The notes under the pieces were generated by a model that was not told the DNA's origin, searched no databases, and saw only the letters and a program-made list of their open reading frames with translations. DNA of 48,895 nt from an uncultured Opitutaceae bacterium (GTDB lineage Bacteria; Verrucomicrobiota; Verrucomicrobiia; Opitutales; Opitutaceae): positions 1-48,895 of the forward strand of contig CALFXL010000034.1 in assembly GCA_937958045.1 (NCBI GenBank), given 5' to 3'. The translations under genes and the position numbers were made by a program. Shown piece by piece: positions 23,816 through 32,198 of the stretch (positions are counted from its first letter, which is position 1; each line of letters begins with the position of its first letter).

Positions 23816-24177
23816 CCGCACGCATACACCTTCGGAACATGGCCTTTTATGGCTATCACGGACACCTCTCGGCCGAGAACGCGCTCGGTCAGCGGTTCCA
23901 AATCGATCTCGCGCTGACCACGGACATCACCGAAGCGGCGAGTTCGGATGCGCTCGAGGACACGGTGGATTATGTGGCGATTTACGGTTTGTGCCGCGAA
24001 GTCGTCGAAGGTGCACATGTGAAACTCCTCGAAACGCTCGCCGCGCGGATCATGGATCGCGTATTGCAAGATTTCCCGCGGGTGCAAAAAGTGGAGATCA
24101 CCATTAGAAAACCGTCGGTGCCCCTTCCCGGGGTGCTCGATCACGTGGCACTCGAAACCAGCAAATCCCGTGGCTGA
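23812..24177 (+). CDS. folB: Dihydroneopterin aldolase
   Basis: FolB cleaves dihydroneopterin to hydroxymethyl-dihydropterin and glycolaldehyde. The 121-residue product is the standard size. The catalytic set known from S. aureus is conserved at the same numbers: Glu22 (HGHLSAEN), Tyr54 (TVDYVAIY) and Lys100 (EITIRKPSVPL). It starts with ATGA overlap on folP, with an SD-like AAGGAG at 23796-23801, and overlaps the folK start by 8 bases, so translation is probably coupled. Confidence 0.95.
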   Translation: MTARIHLRNMAFYGYHGHLSAENALGQRFQIDLALTTDITEAASSDALEDTVDYVAIYGLCREVVEGAHVKLLETLAARIMDRVLQDFPRVQKVEITIRKPSVPLPGVLDHVALETSKSRG

Positions 24178-24682
24178 TGTTTTCATAGGACTAGGCGGTA
24201 ATCTCGGCGACCGCGAGGCGCTGCTGACTGAAGCGTTGCGCAAACTCGACGCGACGCCCGGCATCACCGTCGCCTCGGTGTCGTCTCTCTATGAAACGAA
24301 ACCCATCGGCCACACCGCGCAGCCGGATTTCCTGAATCTGGTCGCCAAACTCGCGACCGATCTGCCGCCCTATGCGCTGCTCGATACCTGTCTGCGCATC
24401 GAAGCGGAGTTGGGACGCGAACGTCGCGAACGCTGGGGACCGCGCACCGTCGATATCGACATTCTCTGGTGCGAAGGCGTGCAGCAGGCCGAGACGGGAC
24501 TCACGCTGCCGCATCCACGCATGCATGAACGCGCGTTTGTGCTCGTGCCGCTCGCCGAACTGGCGCCGAAGCTGAAGCTCGATGGCCGCCCGATCGGGAA
24601 ACTGATCCAGGAACTCGGCGAACAAGCCGAAGGCGTGAAGAAACGCGGCATCTTGCTGTGGAGAAAAACGGCGGGTCGCTGA
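24170..24682 (+). CDS. folK: 2-amino-4-hydroxy-6-hydroxymethyldihydropteridine pyrophosphokinase
   Basis: HPPK transfers pyrophosphate from ATP to hydroxymethyl-dihydropterin, making the FolP substrate. The 170-residue product carries FIGLGGNLGDRE at the start, SSLYETKPIG, and the signature RWGPRTVDIDIL with the magnesium ligands Asp95 and Asp97, the same numbers as E. coli HPPK. It begins with GTG at 24170 inside the end of folB; MADVFIGLGGNLG fits the family start exactly. The stop overlaps the pabB ATG. Confidence 0.95.
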   Translation: MADVFIGLGGNLGDREALLTEALRKLDATPGITVASVSSLYETKPIGHTAQPDFLNLVAKLATDLPPYALLDTCLRIEAELGRERRERWGPRTVDIDILWCEGVQQAETGLTLPHPRMHERAFVLVPLAELAPKLKLDGRPIGKLIQELGEQAEGVKKRGILLWRKTAGR

Positions 24683-26085
24683 TGCACATTCGCCCGTTTA
24701 CGATCGAGGGCGGCCTGGAAAGGTTGTTTGCCGCCACGGCGGAGCTGCCGTATGCGTTTTTTCTCGAAAGCGGACTGCCGGCGGGCGGACTCGGGCGGTA
24801 TTCGTTTATTGGATACGATCCCTTCGCCGTTTGGCGCGTGCGGCCCGGCGGTGATGCGGAAGTATGCTGGCGCGACGGGCGCATCGAACGCCTGCCGGGC
24901 GAACCGCTGATGGCGTTGCGGGCGTTTCACGCGCGCTTCGCGGTCGAGAGTGCGCCTGGCGCGCGGCTGCCTTTTGCCGGCGGCGCGGTGGGTTTTTTTT
25001 CTTACGAATTTGGACTTCGCTTTGAAGGCATTGTGCGCACGAGCCCCGACGATCTCGTGCTGCCGGAAGCGGAGTCGGCGTTCTACGACGCGGTGATCGC
25101 GTGCGATCAGGAAACCGGCGAAATCATGTTGGCGAGCGCGTTGGCCGACCAAGCGGCGGCGGAGGCGGCGATGACACGAATCGAAACAATCGCGCGAGAA
25201 GCGTTGGCGCAGCAGCGCGAGCAATCGGCCCAATCATCGCGGCGCGAGCCGGTGCGGCTGACCTCGAACTTCACGCAAGCCGCGTACGAAGACGCGGTGC
25301 GACGCGTGAAGGACTTCATTCGTTCGGGCGATGTTTATCAGATCAATCTGAGTCAGCGCTTCGAGATGCCGCTGCTGGAAACGCCGGCGCGACTCTATGC
25401 GCGGCTTCGACGCAAGAGTCCCGCGCCTTATGGTTGCTTTTTGAACTTCGGCGCGCTGCAGGTCGCGGGCGTTTCGCCGGAACGTTTTTTGCGTGTGGAA
25501 AATGGATGCGTGATCACGCGGCCGATCAAAGGCACACGTCCGCGCGGCCGTGATGCCGAAGAGGATGCCGCGCTGAAAAACGAACTCGCACAGAGCACTA
25601 AAGATCGCGCGGAACTGCTCATGATCGTGGATCTCGAGCGCAACGATCTCGGACGCGTCTGTGTGCCCGGCTCGATCTCTGTCGCGGAGTTGTTCGCGCT
25701 CGAAGCGCATCCGACCGTGTGGCATCAAGTGGCCGAAATTTCGGGCCGGCTCGCGCCGGGACGCGATATTTTCGACTGTGTGCGCGCGGCGTTCCCGGGC
25801 GGCTCCATCACCGGCGCGCCGAAAGTGCGCGCGATGCAGATCATCGACGAACTCGAGCCGCACCGCCGTCATCTCTACACCGGCGCGATGGGTTATCTCG
25901 GTTTCGATGGACGCGCGGAGTTGAACATCGCGATCCGCACCATCACCTGCACGAACGGCCGCGCGTATTTCCATGCGGGTGGCGGCGTGGTATGGGATTC
26001 TGATCCAACGGCGGAATACGAAGAAACGTTAACCAAAGCGCGCGCGCTGCGCGCCGCGTTGGAAGCGGCCGGAGACGATTCATGA
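24682..26085 (+). CDS. pabB: Aminodeoxychorismate synthase component I
   Basis: PabB aminates chorismate to 4-amino-4-deoxychorismate, using ammonia from a glutaminase partner (PabA). The 467-residue product has the anthranilate-synthase-I N-terminal domain and the chorismate-binding C-terminal domain. PIKGT (281-285) with Lys283 is diagnostic of PabB, since TrpE has PIAGT there. Other motifs are SGDVYQINLSQRF (215-227), LLMIVDLERNDLGRV (312-326) and GSITGAPK (374-381). No pabA gene is in the window, so the amidotransferase must come from elsewhere, possibly shared with TrpG. The start ATG overlaps the folK stop; a GTG at 24658 is a less likely alternative. Confidence 0.95.
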   Translation: MHIRPFTIEGGLERLFAATAELPYAFFLESGLPAGGLGRYSFIGYDPFAVWRVRPGGDAEVCWRDGRIERLPGEPLMALRAFHARFAVESAPGARLPFAGGAVGFFSYEFGLRFEGIVRTSPDDLVLPEAESAFYDAVIACDQETGEIMLASALADQAAAEAAMTRIETIAREALAQQREQSAQSSRREPVRLTSNFTQAAYEDAVRRVKDFIRSGDVYQINLSQRFEMPLLETPARLYARLRRKSPAPYGCFLNFGALQVAGVSPERFLRVENGCVITRPIKGTRPRGRDAEEDAALKNELAQSTKDRAELLMIVDLERNDLGRVCVPGSISVAELFALEAHPTVWHQVAEISGRLAPGRDIFDCVRAAFPGGSITGAPKVRAMQIIDELEPHRRHLYTGAMGYLGFDGRAELNIAIRTITCTNGRAYFHAGGGVVWDSDPTAEYEETLTKARALRAALEAAGDDS

Positions 26086-26897
26086 CGACGGTGATTTGGA
26101 ACGGAAAACCGCGGCCCGCCGACGAAGCGTCGCTCTCGCCGAAGGGCGATGGCGTGCAGTTTGGCGCGGGGGTTTTCACGACCGTCCGCGTGCGTGGCGG
26201 ACGCGCGGAGTTGTTGCCGCAACATCTCGCGAGACTGCGCCGCGATGCGGTGGCGATCGGACTGACGCCGCCCGACAACGCGACGGGGCTTCTCGAGCGT
26301 ATTGGCGAATGCACTACACAAAACGCCATCGAACAGGGTGGCGTGAAAGTGGTGTGGCTCGCGGATCGCGAAGGTCGCACGGCGGAGTGGATCGCGCCGC
26401 GTCCGCACGGTTACGGTCCCGAACAAGTCGCGCGAGGATTTCGCCTGCAAACCCGCGGCTGCGAAGTGCGCGAGCAGCGGACGTTGATCCGCCACAAGAC
26501 GACGAACTATCTCGAACACCTGATCGCGAAACGCGCCGCGCTGTCGGCGGGGTTTGACGAGGCGCTGTGGATCAATGAGCGCGGTGAAGTGCTCGAAGGG
26601 GCGACGACGAATTTGTTTCTCGTGCGCCACGGCGAATTGATCACGCCGCCGGTCGAAAGCGGGCTGCTGCCCGGGGTGGTGCGCGCGTGTCTGCTCGATG
26701 AGCGACGTTTTCCGCGAGTGCGCGTGGCTCGTGTGAGCCGCGGAGAATTGTTGTCCGCGGAAGAAGTGTTTGTGACCAACGCGCTTGCCGGCGTGATGCC
26801 CGTGCGTGCGGTCGATGAGCATGTGTTTGATTGGGAGAATAATCCCGTCACGCGCCGCGTGGCCGAGGTCTTCGACGAGGTTTCGCGGAGCGCGTAA
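26082..26897 (+). CDS. pabC: Aminodeoxychorismate lyase (class IV aminotransferase fold)
   Basis: The product is 271 residues of PLP-dependent fold-type IV. PabC releases pyruvate from aminodeoxychorismate to give p-aminobenzoate. The PLP lysine is Lys139 in LIRHKTTNYLEH; downstream are the usual EALWINERGEVLEGATTNLFLV and the cofactor loop SGLLPGVVRACLL. The family also contains branched-chain and D-amino-acid aminotransferases, but the ATGA overlap with pabB decides for PabC. It is last in the folate operon. Confidence 0.9.
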   Translation: MTTVIWNGKPRPADEASLSPKGDGVQFGAGVFTTVRVRGGRAELLPQHLARLRRDAVAIGLTPPDNATGLLERIGECTTQNAIEQGGVKVVWLADREGRTAEWIAPRPHGYGPEQVARGFRLQTRGCEVREQRTLIRHKTTNYLEHLIAKRAALSAGFDEALWINERGEVLEGATTNLFLVRHGELITPPVESGLLPGVVRACLLDERRFPRVRVARVSRGELLSAEEVFVTNALAGVMPVRAVDEHVFDWENNPVTRRVAEVFDEVSRSA

Positions 26898-26968
26898 ACG
26901 GCCGGCTAAAATGCGAGTCGTCAGGGATATGCCTTGCCGGGCGCGCGACCGAAAAGCGGAGTAGTGGT

Positions 26969-27742
26969 ATGAAAAAGTCCGTCCTTGTTTACTCGCTCTT
27001 GTTGGCAGTGGCGCTGCCGGCGGCGCCGCTGGTCGATGAACCGGTGGCCGAGCTGCGTATGCAGGATGGTACGCGCAGCGATGCGATCGTGCGCAGTTTG
27101 GGCGGCGACGCGGTGCTTTTGCAGCACGCGCAAGGCGTCGAAATCGTCGCGTTTTCGGCGTTCCCGGCAGAGTATCGTCGACCGTTGGAGGAGCGTCGTC
27201 AGGCGCAGATAAAAAATACCGCCGGCCGCGCGGCGGATGTGTCTTATCGATTCCCGCCTCCGCCAACGCTCACGCCTGCGGAAGGCGAAGAAGCGCGCAT
27301 CGCGGGACGCGTGTTTGTGAACACGACCGATGCCGGCGACCTGAAGCTTTCGGGCGTGCGCGTGTTTGTGTATTCAAAAGAAGACTACCGCAAACAGGCC
27401 GCCTGGTATTCGGAGCATCCATGGGAAGCCTCGCGCTCACACAGCCGCAACGCCGAGGAGCTTGCGCGCGAGGAAAATTCGCTCGGGGCGATGCAGCAGT
27501 TTGAAGCTGCGACGGAGATCGCGGCGCTCGGCTGGCGATTGGTGACGCCGTCGCCATTTTCCGCGGTGACGGATGCGGAAGGACGTTTCTCGATCACGCA
27601 TCGCGTGGCGCCGCCGTATTTCGTGGTCGCGCATGCGTCGCGCGAAGTGGATGGCGAAGTGGAGTACTATCGTTGGGCGGTGATTTCCGATCAGATCGAC
27701 GACCCGGAAAACGTGCTGCTCTTCAACGATAACATGGACTGA
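26969..27742 (+). CDS. Exported protein of unknown function
   Basis: The 257-residue product has a signal peptide (MKKSVLVYSLLLAVALPAAP). It has no cysteine and no lipobox. The region 30-70 (VAELRMQDGTRSDAIVRSLGGDAVLLQHAQGVEIVAFSAFP) looks like a small beta-rich domain of the kind seen in planctomycete and verrucomicrobial envelope proteins. The part from about 112 (GRVFVNTTDAGDLKLSGVRVFVYSKEDY) and the block FSAVTDAEGRFSITHRVAPPYFVVAHASR resemble a carboxypeptidase-regulatory-like fold, which is only a pattern match. GGAG lies about 9 bases before the ATG. It lies between the folate operon and hslO; no function is proposed. Confidence 0.7.
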   Translation: MKKSVLVYSLLLAVALPAAPLVDEPVAELRMQDGTRSDAIVRSLGGDAVLLQHAQGVEIVAFSAFPAEYRRPLEERRQAQIKNTAGRAADVSYRFPPPPTLTPAEGEEARIAGRVFVNTTDAGDLKLSGVRVFVYSKEDYRKQAAWYSEHPWEASRSHSRNAEELAREENSLGAMQQFEAATEIAALGWRLVTPSPFSAVTDAEGRFSITHRVAPPYFVVAHASREVDGEVEYYRWAVISDQIDDPENVLLFNDNMD

Positions 27743-27801
27743 GCGGAGAGAAGTTGGAAATGAGGCTGGCGGAGCCGCGCATTGTCGCTTCCGTTGCGCC
27801 C

Positions 27802-28605
27802 ATGCCTGAATCTACACCCGTCAATACCGCCGACTCCGGACTGGAGATCCGCACGCATTTTGTCCGCGGACGCAATGCGCTGGTGGCGAGGGCGGATTTC
27901 GGCGATTTGTTCGTCGATTATTATCTGCATCTCAGCGACCAGAAGCTGCAGATCGCGCCTGAACACGACGCGATGTTCAAGCGGGCGCTCGCGGCGTTTG
28001 CGCTCCATTCGGCTTCGCGCCCGTGGAAAGAAATGACCGCGTGGACGATCAATTTCCAGCAACCGCTGCTGAACATCTTCCTCACCGGTGATAACGAAAC
28101 CGGCGCGATCACCGGACGCGTTTTCTCCGAGGATGTGCGCGAACTTTCGGAGAATGTTTTTTATAGCGATATCGTGCGGCCCGGACAGCCGCGTCGGCGC
28201 AGCGTGGTGAACTTTTCCGGTAACGATCCGTTTGTGGCCGTCGAAACGCTCTACCAGCAAAGCGAGCAGCGTCCCGCGCGTTTGTTTCAGTTGGGTGAAG
28301 AAGATTTCGCGTTGGTGACGGAGCATCCGGATTGCGATGTCGCGTGGTTCCAGTCGTTGACGGCGGAAGCGGTCGCGGAGCTCGATCGCACGGAGACGAT
28401 GTCGTTGTTGGAGCGTCGTGTGTATCGCTGGCACTGCGGCTGCAATCAGGACCGCATCATGGAAGTGCTCGCACCGGCGATGCGTCAGGATCCGCAGGCA
28501 CTTTTCGAAAACGACGAGCGCATTGAAGTGCGTTGTCCACGCTGCGCGGCGCGCTACACGATCACGCGCGAAGCGATGGAGGCGTTTGTATCCAAAAACC
28601 CATGA
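27802..28605 (+). CDS. hslO: Hsp33-type redox-regulated chaperonin
   Basis: Hsp33 is a cytoplasmic holdase activated by oxidation of a zinc-binding cysteine cluster. The 267-residue product ends with that cluster: C-x-C at Cys212/Cys214 (WHCGCNQDR) and C-x-x-C at Cys245/Cys248 (RCPRCAARY), in the correct order. The N-terminal domain begins THFVRGRNALVARADF, matching the family VRG start, and is otherwise divergent. TTG 27754 and ATG 27760 would add 14-16 residues; 27802 gives the usual distance to the VRG motif. Its stop overlaps the pnuC start (ATGA), so the two are probably cotranscribed. Confidence 0.88.
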   Translation: MPESTPVNTADSGLEIRTHFVRGRNALVARADFGDLFVDYYLHLSDQKLQIAPEHDAMFKRALAAFALHSASRPWKEMTAWTINFQQPLLNIFLTGDNETGAITGRVFSEDVRELSENVFYSDIVRPGQPRRRSVVNFSGNDPFVAVETLYQQSEQRPARLFQLGEEDFALVTEHPDCDVAWFQSLTAEAVAELDRTETMSLLERRVYRWHCGCNQDRIMEVLAPAMRQDPQALFENDERIEVRCPRCAARYTITREAMEAFVSKNP

Positions 28606-29261
28606 CGCCCGAGCACGCGACAGCGGCGGCTGACTCCGGGAGCGCGAGCCCCGACATCCTCGAAACGATCTGGCGCGGCTTTGCGGAGTCGTCGTCGCTC
28701 GATCTCGCCAACCTCGTGCTCGGCATCATCGGCGTGGTGCTCATGATCCGGCGCAGCCTTTGGGCGTTTCCGATCGGGCTGGTCGCGGTGAGCGTGCAAG
28801 GCGTGTTGTTCTGGCGCGCGAAGTTTCCCGCGGACGCAGTGCTGCAGATCTTCTTTTTTGTGACGCTGGCTTGGGGCTGGCGTCACTGGGTGCGCGATCG
28901 CGGCGATGCGCCGGAGCTGCCGGTGACGACGCTGAGCTGGCGCGGTCGCTTGATGACGCTCGGGCTCGCGGCGATCGCGATGGTCGTGTGGGTGTTCACC
29001 TTTGGGCGCTGGGCGGGCGCGGCGATGCCCTGGCGCGATGCGTTCATCGCGTCGTTCAGCGTGGCCGCGCAAGTGTTGCAGGCGCGGAAAAACATCGAGA
29101 ACTGGCCGCTGTGGCTCGTGGTAAACGCGGTGGCGGTCGCATCGTATTGGGATGCCGAGCTGGCGTTCACGACCTTCTTGTACGCGGTGTATTTTGTGCT
29201 CGCGCTGACTGGCTGGCGCGCGTGGAGCCGCGCGAAAAAAATGCAGGGGGCTGTGGCATGA
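28602..29261 (+). CDS. pnuC: Nicotinamide riboside transporter PnuC
   Basis: This integral membrane protein of 219 residues imports nicotinamide riboside for NAD synthesis by facilitated diffusion. About six to seven hydrophobic segments are visible, including LANLVLGIIGVVLMI, LWAFPIGLVAVSVQGVLFW, LQIFFFVTLAWGWRHW and WLVVNAVAVASYWDAELAFTTFLYAVYFVLALTGW. The family words WGWRxW and the final N-AVAVASYW segment match PnuC. It overlaps hslO upstream and the nadR-like kinase downstream by four bases each. This arrangement supports function: PnuC depends on the kinase to trap its substrate. Confidence 0.92.
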   Translation: MTPEHATAAADSGSASPDILETIWRGFAESSSLDLANLVLGIIGVVLMIRRSLWAFPIGLVAVSVQGVLFWRAKFPADAVLQIFFFVTLAWGWRHWVRDRGDAPELPVTTLSWRGRLMTLGLAAIAMVVWVFTFGRWAGAAMPWRDAFIASFSVAAQVLQARKNIENWPLWLVVNAVAVASYWDAELAFTTFLYAVYFVLALTGWRAWSRAKKMQGAVA

Positions 29262-29797
29262 GTGACGTGTTGCGCGTGGCGCTTTTCGGGACGGAATCCA
29301 CCGGCAAGTCGGCGCTCGCCGAGAAATTGGCGGCGCATTTTGGCGAGCCGTGGTCGCCGGAATACGTGCGACAATTTTGGGACGAGCACGACGGCAGGAT
29401 CGAAGGACGCGATCTCGACGCGATCGCGCGCGGGCAGGTCGCGGGCGAAGAACGCGCGGCGGCGGCGGCGCGGCGTATTGTTTTTCATGATACAGAGCTT
29501 GTGACCAATGTGCTCTGGGCCGACGTGTTGTTTCCGCGCGAGTGTCCGCCGTGGGTGCGCGAAGAAGCCGAGAAGCGCAGCCGGAGAATGGCGCTGTATT
29601 TGTTGTGCGCGGCGGATGTGCCGTTCGCGCCGGATCCGCAACGCGTGTTTGCAGATGAAGCGGCGCGGCAAACGAGCGCGCGGCAGTGGCGCGCAGAACT
29701 CGAGCGGCGCGGTTTGCCCTTTGTCGAGATCTCGGGCGATTGGGCGGAACGCGAAACGCGCGCGATCGCGGCGGTGAACGCGCTGCTCGCGCGATGA
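29258..29797 (+). CDS. NadR-type nicotinamide riboside kinase domain protein
   Basis: The 179-residue product matches the C-terminal P-loop kinase domain of NadR, which phosphorylates nicotinamide riboside to NMN. Visible are Walker A GTESTGKS (11-18), the acidic and Tyr words SPEYVRQFWDEH, and the motif FHDTELVTNVLW (about 74-85). The NMN adenylyltransferase and repressor domains of enterobacterial NadR are missing; kinase-only versions are common. ATG 29258 overlaps the pnuC stop. It forms with PnuC a salvage pair. Confidence 0.88.
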   Translation: MSDVLRVALFGTESTGKSALAEKLAAHFGEPWSPEYVRQFWDEHDGRIEGRDLDAIARGQVAGEERAAAAARRIVFHDTELVTNVLWADVLFPRECPPWVREEAEKRSRRMALYLLCAADVPFAPDPQRVFADEAARQTSARQWRAELERRGLPFVEISGDWAERETRAIAAVNALLAR

Positions 29798-29843
29798 GAA
29801 CGGATTTGCCGCCGGAGGCATTCCCGCTACGGGTGCGTGCGTG

Positions 29844-30644
29844 ATGGTGACGAACGCACTTCCTCAAGATTATCTCGATCGCTTCAGCGGCGTGGGCCGG
29901 CTGGTGGGCGCGGCTGGATTGGCGCGGCTCGCAGGTGCGCATGTTTGCGTGATCGGTGTGGGCGGAGTGGGATCGTGGTCCGCGGAAGGACTCGCGCGCA
30001 GCGGCGTTGGCGCGATCACGGTTGTCGATCTCGATGATGTTTGCGTCACCAACGTGAATCGTCAGTTGCCCGCGCTCGATGGCGCGATCGGTCGTCCCAA
30101 AGTGTCTGTCATTGAGGAGCGTATACGTGCGATCAATCCCGCGTGCGTCGTCGAGGCGCGTGCAGAATTTTTCACCAAGGAATCTGCCGATCGCGTGCTC
30201 GCGCCGAGCTACGATGTGGTGATCGATGCGATCGACGGCATGTCGCAAAAGGCGCTGTTGATCGCCGAATGCGTGAAACGCGGACGGGCGTGCGTGACTG
30301 TTGGCGGCGCCGGTGGCAAACGCGATGCGACGCGCATCCGCACGGGCGATCTCGGCGAATCGCAGGGCGATGATTTGCTGAGGCTGGTGCGGAAAAAATT
30401 GCGGCGCGATCACGGCTTCGCGGGAGGCGAGGGCAATCGCTACGGCGTGCGCGCCGTGTACTCCAACGAGCGTCCGGTTTTTCCGTGGGCCGATGGCACT
30501 TGCTCCGCGGCGCCCGAGCCGGGCAGCAATCTCAAGCTCGATTGCGCGAGCGGCTTCGGCACGGCGGTGTGGGTGACGGCTGCGTTTGGACTTAGCGCGG
30601 TGCAGGAAGCGGTGGCGTTGATCGTCGGACGCGAAGACGCGTGA
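29844..30644 (+). CDS. tcdA: tRNA threonylcarbamoyladenosine dehydratase (TcdA/CsdL)
   Basis: This E1-like enzyme cyclises t6A37 in tRNAs to ct6A using ATP. The 266-residue product begins DYLDRFSGVGRLVGAAGLARL, the TcdA lead-in. It has the nucleotide loop VIGVGGVGSWSAEGLARSGVG, VDLDDVCVTNVNRQ (adenylate binding) and DVVIDAIDGMSQKALL. The C-terminal part carries GGAGGKRDATRIRTGDL and the conserved cysteines near WADGTCSAAPEPG. Normal length is about 265. A GTG three bases upstream is an alternative start. It is convergent with the next gene, 12 bases apart. Confidence 0.94.
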   Translation: MVTNALPQDYLDRFSGVGRLVGAAGLARLAGAHVCVIGVGGVGSWSAEGLARSGVGAITVVDLDDVCVTNVNRQLPALDGAIGRPKVSVIEERIRAINPACVVEARAEFFTKESADRVLAPSYDVVIDAIDGMSQKALLIAECVKRGRACVTVGGAGGKRDATRIRTGDLGESQGDDLLRLVRKKLRRDHGFAGGEGNRYGVRAVYSNERPVFPWADGTCSAAPEPGSNLKLDCASGFGTAVWVTAAFGLSAVQEAVALIVGREDA

Positions 30645-30656
30645 CGGGGAAAAACA

Positions 30657-32093
30657 TCACGCGTCTGTCGCTTGCAGCAAGGTGCGGACGACGTCTTCCG
30701 CGCGCAGTGAGTCGCCACTGAAGTCGAAGTGATGACCGAGCTCGGCGAGTTCATCACCAGCCGTGATGAGCGGCAGCTCCTGCGAAGTTTCGCTTTCAGG
30801 ACGTCTCTGAGCGAGACCGGCCGTGGCGAGCAGCGCGTTGCAGAGACATTGGCGACCGGCGGTCTCTTGGAGTGTCCCGTTTTTACGCAGATAATCCGGC
30901 ACCGGCTCGGCCGAGCAGCGGTACCCGAACGAACCATCGGTGCGCATGAACGGCTGCCGCAGATAACCGAGATCACAGATGCGACTGCGCTTTTCGTGAA
31001 GCGCCGGGTCGGAAAGCGTTTCCGGAACTTGCACGACTTTGAACGGGAAGCCGGTGGGCGACGCACAAGGTTCGGTGCGCACGTGCACGGAGCCGTCGCG
31101 GATTTGCTCGCGCAAACGCTGTTTCAATGTCGGATCGAGCCCTGATTCGTCACATACGGCAAAGGCGGTTCCGATCTGCACGCCGGCCGCGCCGAGTGCG
31201 AGCGCTTCGGTGATTTTCTCCGGACGCGAACAGGCGCCGGCCAACCAAAACGGAACACCGAGTTCGCGGAACTTGGACAGATCCGGGGCATCGCGCGGTC
31301 CGTACACCGGTTCGCCGCTCGTGGAAAGCTGGAGCGGGCCGCGGGGTGGCGCGTTGTGGCCTCCGGCGCTCGCTCCCTCCACCACGAAGCCATCGACCTT
31401 GCCGGTGGATTTTTTGGCGAGCGTTTGCGCGAGCGCGGCGGAAGAGACGACGGCGTAGAATTGCGGACGTTTCAACAGAGGCGGTGTATCCAAAAACAAA
31501 CTACGTGGACCGAACTCGAGCGATGCCTCCGGTGCGTCGGAGGGAAGTCCGTCGATATCGATCTTGATCGAAGCGCTTTCGCCGCGCGCAAAACAATCGA
31601 GAATGCCCGGGATGGCGCGCGGGATGCCGGCGCCCATGAGGACCGCGTCGACGCCGGCGAGCATGGCGCCGTAAAGCGAGGGCAGGGTGGGCAACTGGAT
31701 TTTTTCCAGGAGGTTCAGGCCGACCGGTCCTGTGTGGCCTTCCTTGGCGAGAAACACCTCGGCAAACGCGGAGACCACGGTGATTTCCATCAAGGCGGCG
31801 GAGGGTTTCATCGACGGCATCGGCGTGAGCTTGAAGGGCCGTCCTGCCGGAATGCCGCCAGGAACATAGTAGTCATTCCACACGCGCGCAGCCATCGCGG
31901 GGATGGGAAAGTGATCGAACGCCCGACGCAGGTGTCCGCCGGGATCGCCGCGCTGAAGTATTCGCGCGTGTACGACAGGAAGCAGAGTGCCCGAAACGAC
32001 GCCGAGTTGGCCGGTGAGTGATACAGCACGAGCAAGACGCCAGTTGGAAATGGCGACGCCCATGCCGCCCTGGATGATAATGGGAAGAAACAT
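30657..32093 (-). CDS. Nitronate monooxygenase / 2-nitropropane dioxygenase family flavoprotein
   Basis: FMN-dependent TIM-barrel protein of 478 residues. The N-terminal IIQGGMGVAISNWRLARAVSLTG (6-28) is the family opening. GVDAVLMGAGIPRAIP and VDGFVVEGASAGGHNAPPRGPL carry the FMN/substrate His-Asn word, and PFWLAGACSRPEKITEALALGAAGVQIGTAF is the phosphate-binding strand. It is longer than most nitronate monooxygenases (about 320-380); the extra C-terminal 130 residues carry several cysteines (RICDLGYLRQ, YRCSAEPV, GRQCLCNALLAT). It may belong to the enoyl-reductase or PfaD-like branch of the superfamily, so the substrate is unknown. The leader CGGCCCGCGTC-ATG has no SD sequence. Confidence 0.8.
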   Translation of the reverse strand: MFLPIIIQGGMGVAISNWRLARAVSLTGQLGVVSGTLLPVVHARILQRGDPGGHLRRAFDHFPIPAMAARVWNDYYVPGGIPAGRPFKLTPMPSMKPSAALMEITVVSAFAEVFLAKEGHTGPVGLNLLEKIQLPTLPSLYGAMLAGVDAVLMGAGIPRAIPGILDCFARGESASIKIDIDGLPSDAPEASLEFGPRSLFLDTPPLLKRPQFYAVVSSAALAQTLAKKSTGKVDGFVVEGASAGGHNAPPRGPLQLSTSGEPVYGPRDAPDLSKFRELGVPFWLAGACSRPEKITEALALGAAGVQIGTAFAVCDESGLDPTLKQRLREQIRDGSVHVRTEPCASPTGFPFKVVQVPETLSDPALHEKRSRICDLGYLRQPFMRTDGSFGYRCSAEPVPDYLRKNGTLQETAGRQCLCNALLATAGLAQRRPESETSQELPLITAGDELAELGHHFDFSGDSLRAEDVVRTLLQATDA

Positions 32094-32198
32094 GACGCGG
32101 GCCGTTTTAGTGCGGCACGTAATAGAGGGTGGCTATGTAGCGTCCCGTCTGAAAGCGCGCATCAGACGCGGCTACTGGTAAAAGATACGCGGATTTTG

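Noticed and set aside
30657..32093. Possible frameshift or fusion in the nitronate monooxygenase-family gene because of its long C-terminus
   Set aside because: One uninterrupted frame with consistent codon use; a longer superfamily branch explains it without an error.
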